DNA from: Amaranthus tricolor
Taxonomy: Eukaryota > Streptophyta > Magnoliopsida > Caryophyllales > Amaranthaceae
Reading direction: 5' to 3'
Length of the DNA: 64,000 bases
NCBI RefSeq assembly: GCF_026212465.1
Contig: NC_080062.1
Location: 9,999,738-10,063,737, forward strand
Below the pieces are notes generated by a model. It saw only the letters and a list, made by a program, of their open reading frames with translations. It did no database searches and had not been told where the DNA came from. Both the position numbers and the translations under genes were made by a program. Shown here in pieces: positions 37,318 to 49,200 of this stretch. Numbering within the stretch: the first letter of the stretch is position 1; every line of letters starts with the position of its first letter.

Positions 37318-38260
37318 AATGTTTAAGTTATTAGTTTGTGTTTTATTTTATATTTTTATTTTGGGTCGGTCCATTTATGTTTTAGTGTTTAATTGTAATT
37401 AAGAAAACAAATAAAAATATGTCATGTATTTTAAGAATTGTCAAGAAGAAATCAAGGAGGAAAATCAAATCAAAGCACGGAAGTTATTTAAGTTAAGAGG
37501 AAATCAAAGTCGGAAATCAAGTCAAAGCACGGAAGCTAATTTCAGCAAAAACGATGCCAATTTAGGCGTGTGGAAGATCATCTCTTTGAAGTCATTTTAG
37601 TCCAAGTAGCTAGGTAGTTATTTCCATGTACTGAAATTAAAAAAATCAGAAAATAGGTAGTTGTTTTTCGGTTTTTTTTAAAGTCGGTTATTAGGAGTTA
37701 TTTTCAGAATAATTAGGGAGGTTATTTTTCGGTTTTTAAGTGGTTAAGTTATGAATTATTAGGTGATTATGAGTCGGTTTTGTAATAAGCAATAATGGGA
37801 CGGAGGTTACGTTAGAAGTTACTCACAAAATGGACGATTACCAAGAGTGATAACCGGCCACATTGTGTAACTCCCACACCTCACTCCAGCCGGTTATGCA
37901 CGGTTGTGGGAGTCGGTTTTCGAGTTAGTTTCTTTCGTTTTGTTGTCTTTATATATAGCTTAGCATGTAATACATTTTTATAGTTGCTCAATGATAAAGA
38001 AAACCCGAAACACTTGTTTCAAATCCCCGTTGTTTGTATGATTCTTAGATTAGAGTCATATTTGCAAAAGTTCTTATGCTTGGTGTATTTGGCTCGTGCA
38101 CCTGTGCCTTTAGAGCGTCGTTACTTGCTACGTGGATTCATAGTGAATTTCGATTTTAGCCATAACTATCCTCCATTTGCATTTTCGAAAATCAAACACA
38201 AAACACAAAAAAATTCAGTCATTGCATTCGACATTCACCACCGGGGGGGAGATCCGACCT
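37318..38260 (+). repeat. Possible solo LTR
   Basis: A roughly 940-bp stretch with no gene but with LTR-like traits: TG-containing start near 37318, a TATA box (TTTATATATAG near 37949), a downstream leader rich in CAAA, and a CA-containing end before a G-rich run (GGGGGGGAGA near 38243). GTCGGTTTT is repeated inside it. No second copy, primer site or target duplication was found, so this remains tentative. Confidence 0.35.
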
Positions 38261-38280
38261 TTTAGTTTGTTGGTTTTAGA

Positions 38281-38820
38281 CGGGGCGAGTCTTAAGAGGG
38301 TTAGAGCTGTAAATGGGTCTTCTAGAGCAAGCTACGGGCTTTGAACATTCCTAAACAAGCCTTCATTGTTCTTTAAAAGTTTCACCGTAACAAACTTATT
38401 CTCATCAATGCATAGCATGACTGAACAAAACATCTGTTTTTTGATGTGTTGATGTCTGATGACAATTATGCATAATTAACATTACATTTGTAGATTTGAA
38501 TTCTATAATTACAAATCATTAACCTTAGCCCGCGATCTCCCTTGAAAATTAACTTTTTAATTACAAGTATTATAAATTAACAATTATATCTCCGGCCTAG
38601 TGAAGTTTTATGGATCATCTTATTTGCAGTTAGTAAGTGCGAACAACTTCTTATCCTTCGATTTGGGAATTAAACGCTTAGAAATGGAAATAAATTCACA
38701 TGTATCTTACTGTGCGCTTTTTTTTTTGATAAATAATCTTATCTATTTCAAAATTTCTCATTTTTCCTTGAGCCCAACCCAACACAAGATTCTACAATTA
38801 TATGTTACACTAATTTTTAA
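38281..38820. other. Intergenic stretch with one hairpin-family trace
   Basis: No gene is supported. Around 38620-38720 the sequence GCAGTTAGTAAGTGCGAAC followed by AAACGCTTAGAAATGGAAAT matches one unit and the right arm of the hairpin-array element at 40016-40359, so a remnant of that family lies here. Confidence 0.5.
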
Positions 38821-38821
38821 A

Positions 38822-39040
38822 TGAGACAGTCTTATGGTGAGACCATTTTTATTGGGCTAGTCCAATACACTTTTTGTCTTTAAATGATCACTTATAATTT
38901 TAAAATAAGCACATTTCATAGTATTAGAGTGATTACTTATAACCTTAAAACGATCACTTATGATCTTAAAGTAATCAATTAAAGAATGAGCTAATTATAT
39001 AGGCCCGTCTCATCGTGAGACAGTCTCATACAAAACGAGT
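38822..39040. mobile_element. MITE with TGAGAC-type ends
   Basis: The left end TGAGACAGTCTTATGGTGAG and right end CGTCTCATCGTGAGACAGTC are imperfect inverted repeats of about 22 bases; each end also contains a small internal hairpin. The interior is AT-rich with three GATCACTTAT-like direct repeats. About 220 bases. Similar GAGACG/GTCTC words near 5935-5985 and 56005-56030 suggest further decayed copies. Confidence 0.55.
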
Positions 39041-39486
39041 TGGAAGAAAATATTTTCACTTTGTTTATTGATTTTTGTTACTGGTACAATCTTTATAATT
39101 AAAAAAAAATAGAGAATTGTGGATAAAAAATGTAATTTTAAAAAAAAGTAGGAAAAAAATGTGCGATTGAGATGAAAAACAACTTAAATGTATGGTTGAG
39201 AATTAAAAAAGGAGTGTGAGTCACAACCAAAAATACAAATGTGGCAAATCTTTATAAGATTGACCAAAATGAAAAATGTACCAAAAACCATAGTGTAACA
39301 GTCTATATAAAATTATCCCGAATATACAAGACCATAAGGTCATATAAAATAACCTTATACCCATGTAAATAACTGCAAACAAACACTTCTAGAAACAGAT
39401 CATGACCCGAATCAAGTCAGGGGGAAAAAATATAGCAAAATTCATCTTACACTCCAATGAGAAATAACTTATAAACAATTAACGAT

Positions 39487-39776
39487 CCGTTTGGTAATCA
39501 GTACTAAATGGTAAGAATAGTAATGAAAAATTATTATAATTTTGTAGGAATATCTCTTAACAAATTAAATAACTACGCTTATTATCCTTCAGCAATCTTA
39601 TTTTCTTCACAAAACTCTTTCTATTGTGGTATTAGATGGCAATGGAAAATCGTGAACAAAAAACTTTTTATGCTCAAACGATCATTACTATGGGAATGAC
39701 ATGATACATATCATGAAAATTTACACTATAATTCATTCTCATTACTACTTATTAGTACCATTAATCAAATGGACTG
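39487..39776. mobile_element. hAT-like MITE, family B copy 2
   Basis: It begins GATCCGTTTGGTAATCAGTA and ends TTAGTACCATTAATCAAATGG. The inside matches family B at 6229-6538 (TTTTCTTCACAAAACTC, GGTATTAGATGGCAATGG, TTTACACTATAATTCATTCTC). More diverged than copy 1. Confidence 0.65.
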
Positions 39777-40015
39777 TAAGGAGACCTGTGATAAAAATTT
39801 TAGTAGGATAGCTAATCAAAAGGTTTATAAACAATTGAGAATTTTCTTAAACAATTTAGAAGGATGGCTAAGCATTTAGGAGATGTTATTTTTTGTACTA
39901 AGAAAAAAATGTAACAAAATTGGAAGAATGAAGAAAAGGTCCCACATACCACTAGGTAGATTGAGTAGGCCGGTTCTCCTGAAACTATTCCAGGTGTTCG
40001 GTGAATTTTGAAATA

Positions 40016-40359
40016 GATAAGTAAAATTATTAAAAAAAAAAGCTATATTTGAACTTATTTTTAAATGTAAGCGTCTTCACGAAGAGCACAGGTTCGTAAC
40101 TGCGAACAGAGGCAAATTGATCAAAAAAAATCAACCAAACTGTTTGCAGTTAGTAGCCGCGAACAAGATATTTGGTCAAAAAAAAGCTAACTTTATTCGT
40201 AATTAGTAAGTGCGAACAACTCTTTTGTTTTTTTTTTAAATCAAACCCTTTGTTCGCAGTTAGTAAGTGCGAACGAAACCCATACCTCAAATTTGAAAAT
40301 TAGGCGCTTATATTTGAAAATAAGTTGAAACTATGCTTTTTCTGATAATTTTACTTATC
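40016..40359. mobile_element. Hairpin-array MITE with TTAGTAA-core palindromes
   Basis: Inverted ends of about 55 bases lie at 40016-40073 (GATAAGTAAAATTATTAAAA...AAATGTAAGCG) and 40305-40359 (CGCTTATATTTGAAAATAAG...TTTTACTTATC). Between them are four imperfect palindromes spaced 50-70 bases apart: near 40091, 40140, 40197 and 40254. The best two read GTTCGCAG-TTAGTAA-GTGCGAAC. Each would form a stem of six to eight base pairs. No coding sequence. I do not recognise the family. Confidence 0.75.
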
Positions 40360-40649
40360 TTCGTGTTTGGTATCCACTATCCCCATTAGAAACCATGGTT
40401 TGGCTTCCCTTAAAGTGAGTCAATTTAGAATTTGGTAGATATGGTGGGCTATCTATACCAATTACCATGATGAAAACGATGAATCATTCACTATTCAAGA
40501 ATCAATTTTCAATACATAAAATTACATATCAAACTTGTGTGTTCACACAAGACACAAATTGGGTGAGAATGAGAAACCAACCAATACAACTTTTGTTTTT
40601 AGTCAAAAATGATTTCTGCTTTTCTCAAACTAACATAAAATAGTACTCC

Positions 40650-42170
40650 CTCCATCTCCATTTCATATCATTGGTTACATTTGAATATTCTAATATACAC
40701 GGAAAAGAAATTTCAAACCAATTTTCATGGATATTAGAAGTCAAAATATATCCATAGAGGTGTTCAAAACAGTCTGATAATATGATATTCATCCGATTTT
40801 ATAACCGAACTTAATTCGACTCGAATTTAAAAATAATTTACATTTACAATTATGTAAAAATCAATATATACACAACATTCAATTTTAAATCGATTCGAAA
40901 CACATAACTCAAAATCAGCCAGATGACCAGAATGAACACCTCATGCGATATCTTGTCAAATTCGTCTCAATGTATATATATATATATATATATATATTCA
41001 TTAAGACTTGAATTATAGTTGGAAAATGCGTAAAAAAAGTCCACTGTAACCAACATTATAAAACGGAGAAAGCAGAAAGTGATAGCTAAAAAGAAAAACA
41101 AAAAAAGGAAAAAAAAAAAAGTATAGGTGAGTAGGAGTATGATTTCAGGTGTTGACCTGATTGTTTTCCTTCTCCAAAATAAGACTAAGCGATTTTTTTC
41201 TGCACTTTTCTTGCTGCACTTTTTTCCTTTTTTTTTAAGTGAAAATGAATTGATAGGCAAAGGGCAGGCAAAGGAATCCCAGCAAGATCTTCTTCTTCGA
41301 CTTTATAACCAATCAATTCTTTTTCTTGTGCTGATTACATAAAGTTAAAGCTACTACTATTTTCTTCACCCCTTCTTTTCTGAAGTACTACTTTACTTTA
41401 TAAATACAACTTATTTACCTGCATCCAAATAAACACAATTAAAGTATTACTATGAGGTTTTTTTTTAATGTTTATGCAAGAAATATTTATAGAAATTAAA
41501 AAAAAAAAAGGATTTTTTAAATGGTAAAATATAGTATTTTGTTGAATAATAAATTTAATGGATGAAAAGTAAAGAGCATAATAGAATAGAATATAAAGGA
41601 AGTATTTACAAACAAACTTGCTTTTACATACCGTGTCCCATTTATCATCTCAAGTATCAAAAATCAAAATATTTCAATAAAAGAAATGGTGTTCGATAAA
41701 TAGTTGATAGCTGATACTTAATTGCTATTCATTAACTGATTTGACGAGTGGGTGTATGTTGTCCTAAATTAGTTGATTTATAATGAAAAATTGTTTCAAA
41801 TAACTAGTTTATTAAACTCTAGTATTAAATGGTTTGACTAGTATTTATTTGCACCTGAATAAGCTAAAACCGTTAACAATTAATTTTGCCAAACACTTCC
41901 TCAATTTGGTTGATTAATGATTATAATGAAAGAATAAAAGAAAAATGTGTGGATGAGATAAATCAAAGGATCTGAGTATAACAATAGAATTGAGAGATAG
42001 ACCCTCCCAATTCATAGAAAACAAGCCAAATCAAAGTTTAGCATCACAAAATGCACCATAAACCACCTACCTACGACACAACTTAAATCCAACCAATAAT
42101 GGTGAATAGTGGATACCATCATCCTATGCATCCTTGCTAAATTCTTCTACTCATTATCAACCATCCATGT
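40650..42170. other. AT-rich intergenic stretch with a CTCCCTCC end fragment
   Basis: Near 40650 a MITE-like left end (TACTCCCTCCATCTCCATTT) occurs without a matching right end. An (AT)n run of 25 bases lies at 40973-40997. No gene could be supported, although short open frames occur on both strands. Confidence 0.5.
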
Positions 42171-42174
42171 TCAA

Positions 42175-42590
42175 TGTAGCCCGCCCTCAACCCCGGTCAA
42201 TGATCTAAATGGGGTCTGATTCCTAACCATTGAACACCTCTAGCACAATCAACTCCAATCAACGATCTAAATGGGGTTCGAGCCCGACACATTGAACATC
42301 TCTAACACAACTAGCCCCGGCTAATGATCTAATGGGGTCCAAGTCCGAACCACCGACATTTCTAGCACAATCAACATTTCTAGCACAATCAACTCCAGTC
42401 AATAATCTAAATGTGGTTTGGTTCGACCCATCGAACATCACTAGCACAATCAACCCCAGTCAATGATTTAATGAGGTCCAAGTCCGACCCATCGAATATC
42501 TCTAGCACAATCAACACAATCAACCCTAGTCAATAATCTAAATGGGGTCCGAGTCCGACCCATCGAACATCTCTAGCACAAATCATGGGA
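42175..42590. repeat. 61-bp minisatellite, about seven copies
   Basis: The unit contains ATCGAACATCTCTAGCACAA, TCAACCCCAGTCAATGATCT and AAATGGGGTCCGAGTCCGAC. The GAACATC landmark recurs at 42232, 42294, 42355 (as GACATT), 42433, 42494 and 42565, giving steps near 61-62 with one 18-bp and one 10-bp internal duplication. The unit is much less AT-rich than its surroundings. Confidence 0.9.
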
Positions 42591-43543
42591 AATTTATGGA
42601 AAGGAGAAAGAAAAAGAAAACAAAACAATTAAAATTATTCCCTAACCAATACAGCAATACTCTATTGAGTAATGAATTGTTTACAAGGGAAGCCTTAAAT
42701 TGTTGGTTCCACTAAAGGCCCTACTTTCTAAAGGCTTCAACTTTTTCAATATGACAAAAAAGATATGGATGGCCAAAGCCTAAAACTATGAATTAGTGTC
42801 GGTAGAAGACAGTGTCTCAAATTGAAGTAATATTCATCAAATATTTTATACCCACAAAGGTACAAACCACCAACACTTCTTCCTAACAATGACAACTTAA
42901 GTTAAATAATAATAATCCCTTCTTTTTATCCAATTTCCCCAATTATTCATCAATGATAAAAGGTAATGATAATAATTAATATTCTTTTTTTTCCTTCCTT
43001 AAAGTTATTCCCACAAGGAATACTAAACGAAAATTAATAAAAATAAAATCTTTAAAAGATAAATATATTATTTTATTAAATAATATATTTAATAGAAAAA
43101 AAATTTGGACTATAAGCATTTAAAAAAATATCATGATAAAATTAAGGGAAAAAAAAATATAAAAACCACAATTATTAAAAAATATTTAAATAAAATTAGT
43201 GCAAAATGTGTGGAGACCATAAGCAATAAAAAAATATTAAAAAAAAAGGTAGTGGAAAATATGTGAAGAATGAAGATCATAAGCATTAATAAAATATTAA
43301 AATGTGAACGAATATGGTTAATTATGTCTAAAAAGTGTGATATAAATCAAAATATTCTTTAGAAGAACAAAAAATAAAACGATTCAAATTGACAAATTGG
43401 AATAACTTAAAAAAACGAAAAGAATATTAGAGGTGTGCAACGGCTTGGGGCCAGTTAAAAGCCCATGACCTGACCCAACTCGTTGTAAAAGGGTTGAGCC
43501 TTTTGTTCAAAAATACAATGGGCTGGCACGGGCTTTTACCGGG

Positions 43544-43544
<1 letters not shown>

Positions 43545-43587
<43 letters not shown>

Positions 43588-43898
43588 AAGAAATTCCTGT
43601 AAGAACCATCCTTATATGAGAACCGTGAGAACTAATCTGTCTTACAAAAAAGTATTACTTTTTACTAAAAAGGTGTTACTTTTAGGCAAAAAGGTGTTAC
43701 TGTTTTTTTATGATACTATTAGGCAAAAAAGTGTTACTTTAAGAAAAAAAAATTCTAAAAAAACTCATAAAAAGGTGTTACTTTTTACATAAAAAGGTGA
43801 TACTTTTTGGAAAAAACGAATTATTGTGTAATATGTTTTTTTTTTGGAAAAAATATTTTTTTTCTAAAAATAACACTTTTTTTGCTAAAAAGTATCAG

Positions 43899-43931
<33 letters not shown>

Positions 43932-44045
43932 TAACATTTTATTGTTCAAAAGTAATACATTTTCTCTGTAAAAAAGTAACACATTTTTACCAGAGAGATC
44001 GGTTCTCATGATTCTAATATAAGCTTAGTTCTCATTGAAACTTGA

Positions 44046-44092
<47 letters not shown>
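43545..44092. mobile_element. Long hairpin element sitting inside an (AT)n tract
   Basis: (AT)n runs lie on both sides (43545-43584 and 44048-44092). Between them, AGAACCATCCTTATATGAGA (43602) and its inverted counterpart TCTAATATAAGCTTAGTTCT (ending 44032) form terminal arms that extend inward for about 40 bases. The inside consists of AAAAAGGTGTTACTTTT-type repeats in the left half and their complements (AAAAGTAACA) in the right half, so almost the whole 430 bases can fold back on itself. No coding sequence. Confidence 0.65.
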
Positions 44093-44093
<1 letters not shown>

Positions 44094-44099
44094 CTTTTC

Positions 44100-46265
44100 A
44101 TTTTTCTCAAACATATGAGTACTTAATTAAAACAAGAAACCAAGCAACTCCATTTTTAAAATGAAGTATATAGAGAAGAAATTTTGTCAATACTATCACC
44201 ATTCCTTTTTGTATGTCTTATAATTTAATATTTTGTTACATTTAAATATTTAGTATTTTAATAGTTAATAATAATATTGGAAAAAAATAGACCCCATAAA
44301 TTTTTCATTCTAACTTGTCTTTATCATGTAATGATGTAATTATATCTTCACATCCACATCAAATTTGGTCTTTTTATTTTTGGTTATAACCTAAATTTTT
44401 TTATTTAGTTTCTTTCACAATTAACTTTAATTTTCATCTCTTCCATACGAAGGTTTCTCACACTATTTCATAATATTTTTTTATCTTTTTCTCATTAGTA
44501 AAAATTACTTCTTGGGTATTGTGTAGAGGGACAGAAGTAGAAACTAAAGTGAGCATGCTATTGGAAAGTGCAAAAGTGCTAAATGTTACTCTATGTTACT
44601 CCTCTACTTGATTACTTAATTTAAAATAGTAGAACAAAACAAATTAAATATTAAAAAAAAAAAAAAACAAAGGCTAAAGTTTTCTATCAGAAAAACAAAG
44701 TGCCAACAGCCAAGAGGTGGATTAGGTTTATAAGTTAGGTTTAGTATACTCTAAATACTAATAATTTGTCTACCCCACAATTTTATTAAATCATAACTAT
44801 TATCATTAAATATAGAATCAAACATATATATTTAGCTGTCATTTAATACAAATTAGATTTAATTGACACTTTAATATCAAATAATATCAATTGGGTCAAA
44901 TTAACAAAATCAGTATGCTCCTCAAACCATTTATTCTAATTAGATACCATCCACATACTAATTTAAGATTAGCAGAGATAGGAAAGGCTAAGAGATGGTT
45001 TAATTTGAATGATGATTGCCGTATTAAAATGGGCAAAGGATCATAGTAGGAATATACTGAGTAGTAAAAATACGAATGTTTCGATAAATGAATAGACATA
45101 TATAATTAGATATTATGAGAAATAGAATTCAAAACGAAGATATAAAGAAGGATTAAAAGTCACAAATATTAAGCAAATGATGTTAGTTTCGATCCGTTGT
45201 ACTTTTCAACAAAAGTGTGGTGAACCAACGTTTTTCTACTTCTTTACTACTTCCTTTAATACTAAGAAATTTATCACTTTCTTTTTTAGTCTGTCTCTTT
45301 TATTTTGATGCAATTTCTTTTTATGGAATTATTTCTATCATTTTTTTAATCCTAACATTTCAATTGTCGTTTAATATCCATACAATTCAAATGGTCTCAT
45401 CATTTCTTAATATTTGTACAATATACAACTATGTCAATTTCTTCAGGTCACAGAGAGTATCGTCTTATATGATTGCAAGCATCTCACATGGAGTATAATG
45501 AAAAAGTGAAAAAGATGTCAAATACGTATATATCTCTCTTAGCTTATTACATTTGTCTTTTAAGGTTGTTCCACTTAGTTAACTATATTTTTTCTTCGTA
45601 AATAACCAACATTCCTATCCACATATTTAAACCCTCTTTTTACACATTTGTGGTAAACTCCATGAGACAGAAGATTAAAAAAAACAAATTCAAATAAGTC
45701 AATAAGTCAATGGAAAAATTACATATATATATATATATATATATATATTCCAATAAAAAAAAATGAGTCAATGGGAAAACAAAAGCAAAACATTTTACAT
45801 AAATTAAGCTTAAATTAAGCTTTTAGCAAAGGTTGGGGTTATTATTTCTCAAAGCAACCTTTTACCCTTTTTCTTAAACTATTCTAAATTCTAAATATCA
45901 ATTTCTATATCCTATTAAATTTGTTATATTTATCTCAAATGCAACAAAATATAGAAAAAGTGACAATAAATTGTGAATCATTATGCCACACAAACATACC
46001 CATTACCCATACCAATTGTTAGGTAACATCAACCAAAGGGGACCACAAGTTTAAATTGAGGCTAAAGCCATAAGAAATGCCATTAAGAAGATGTGTACAA
46101 TATGTGCATTAGCCGGTAAGGTGACACTATAAGCAACAGTAAACAAGACCATGATAGGAGAGGCATTAACACAAAAAAGTGAAAAAAACAGCACAAAGTT
46201 TAAAATTACCTTTCTTTTGTCTGTTTTTTTGGGTTTTTCTCCTTGGCAAAAAGCTTTGTAAGAGC
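44100..46265. other. Intergenic stretch before the patatin-like gene 3' end
   Basis: About 2.1 kb of AT-rich sequence. It holds a 28-bp (AT)n run at 45722-45749. No conserved protein frame, RNA gene or inverted repeat was found. The part next to 46265 is presumably the 3' UTR of the patatin-like gene on the minus strand. Confidence 0.5.
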
Positions 46266-49200
46266 CTACGTTGGTGTTGGATTAGCTTGCTTGAATGCAA
46301 CGGTAGGAGCGATTCTGCAACTCCGCCTTTGATGTTCCAGCACGAGCTCTTCTGCAAACCAATCCAGTTTCTCGAAATTACTCTGCTCACTGATTTTCTT
46401 GCCTCCGAAAAGAACCGACTCTACGTTATTTTGTTTCAGCATTTCCTCCCCTACTTGTACCAGCATTTTGATGTTGTTTGGACTTGCATCTGTATCCATA
46501 TTCGGTCCACATCGTCCAAAGCTTGATCCATTTGCCTATCAATAAATTTACCATTCATAATTTCGAAACAAATTAATACGAATTTGACATACAAAAAAAG
46601 CATATTTTACACAAAACAAATCCGTGTCCGATCCTTGATGTTAGGACATTGATATGGCATTTAGACACTTCATTTTACACGTAAAATTAAATATGTAGAC
46701 GTATCCGACACTTGGACACGTACCAATATCCGACATCACTATCCAAGACCAAATAACATAGGATGAAAGGATTACTCCTTTGTCTAGCATTTTTTTGCTA
46801 CAAAAAAAGTAACATAGTAGACGACACAAAAATAACATATGTAGCAAATTCAAAAAAGACAACGAGAATATTAAAATTTTGACAAGGTTAACCAGTATTC
46901 TACTGTAGACAACACTAGATAGTGCCCGTGCGATGCATGACTTTATCAAATTTTCTGACATATTTGTATAAATTAAGAAATTAAAATTTTTAAAATATAT
47001 TGTACATTATAGTTATATTTCGTTTCACACTAAACAGTTGTATACACTACGTACATTATATTATATTTTGCATTGTGCGCAATATAATTATATTTATACT
47101 TTTATAATTTCATTTTGAATAAAAGAGCAAATAGTTCGTACCCTGAATACAATACAAAATTACGAGGTTTTTTTAATAAAAAATAACATACCAATTTTTG
47201 CTAACAAAAATAACTATTACATTAATTTATAGAAGTATTAAATATTATTACTAGTAATAACATACTTTAAAATCAAATATAAATACATAAAAATATGTAA
47301 AATTATTTTATAGTTTAAAAGACAGATTTTTTTTCTCACAAAAAATATAGGTGACTCATATAAGTAACCAAGAGTACATATAACAAAAACAAATCCTAAT
47401 AAAAGTATATTATATTTTAACCATCTCAAATATATCCAATACACTAAATAATATTTATTTAATAAATAAAATTGAAAACATTTTATAAATAATTGAAATA
47501 AATAAAATACAATATATAGTTTCTAATACATTAAATGCGATGTGACCTTAAAAATAAAAAAAAATAATAAGAATAATAATATACTTAAAATAAGAAAGTA
47601 GAAAGTCAAAGATAATCATAATTACAATGACATTATCATTAAATTTTAGAGGGGAAATTTTTAATGAAGAAGCGACACGTAAGCAATTTTAAAAGGTGAT
47701 GATGTCAGCTGTGTTTTGTTTTAGTAATACTTAGAGATAGATAGACAAGGGTCCATGGACCACCAGCTCATTTTCAGTTACAAGGCAATAAGCATGTGAG
47801 TAACTAACAGAAAACAACTCATCCAAACTGCATTTTTCACAGCACTATAGCAACATCTAATGGACCATCCTGCTCTTTTTACCACTACATTATAGACTGT
47901 TGTTTCTTGGCAAGTATCTTAAAACAAGGTAGCATCCAACTGATATTGACCTTTCCCCTCTTTCTGTCTAGTAATCTTTTTGGACTAAAATGCTGAAAAT
48001 TACAACTTCCTAGCTGATAATCCTACTAATACTACCCAACAAGTTACAGGGTGCCCAATAAAAACCAAGTCTATTGTGTTTTTAGTTGTAAGTTGCAGAT
48101 TACTGGGAAGTGGGAGCCAATGAAAAACCAAAAACAGTAAAGTTTCCTTAAGCAAGCATACTCCTAAAAACAATCAAAGAATCACGTGGACAGCAGGCAA
48201 GGAAATGATGGCTGAATATTGCATAAAACTCAAGAGTCAAGTAGAAGTAGCAAACAAAGTCTTGGAAACAAGTTGGTAAAATTCTTTGTCCATTGTGTTT
48301 TTCAGGTATCTACTTGTATGTATCATCTTCCGAAAAAAATACACCCTCTAACAGAGGGGCCTTAAAAATCCATGATTAAACTTTCAATTAACGAACATAT
48401 GTATACTATTTTACGCGGGAATAACAAAGTAAGTAATAAAGAGTCAGATATTATTAGTTTAATAAATTGAGAGATCTTATCATATACTAGTATTTTGATA
48501 GGAGTCGTAAGGGTTTATAAGATAAAAATTTGGCACAGAAGCCTCAAAATTTACGAGACGACACTGCCCTCTATCTCTATAAGATTCCACTTATGTATGT
48601 CTCAACTCTCAATTACTTAGCACTCTTTACATCTTTGCAATGATTTTACTCCCGATCTTTTAATCTCATCTACAAACGCATTCTCTAACGCATTCTCTTA
48701 ATTCATTTTATCCGCTTATTTCTTTCATTCCCTGATATTTTTGTCTTATTCTTATATATTAATTATTTTTATTATTAGAAGTTAAAAAGGGTGCAAATCA
48801 TAGGGTCAAAAGGAATATAATGAAAGAGAAGTGCAATATATCACAAGGGTTGTGTCAACATGTTCAAAACCAAGTCAATTATTAATTGAATTCAACTGAG
48901 ATCAGTCGAATGTCGGGTTGGTCATTCTAATTTTAGGTTGACTGGCAGATGATTTCAGGTCGGATAATTTTATAATCAAAATAAGTTCGGTTGGGTTCAT
49001 GTCAAAATGTGCTAAATTTGAATTCAATTCATGTCAAACATTGTTTAAAAACATCATGTTGGATTCAAATTTAGCTTCAAAAAAACTTGAATTTATTCAC
49101 AACCCCTATGTCGAATTTTGAGTTTGGATTAGTCAAAACTTTAATTTATTCACAAAATTCTTGTCAAATTGAATTTTGGATTAAATAAACTTGAAATTAT

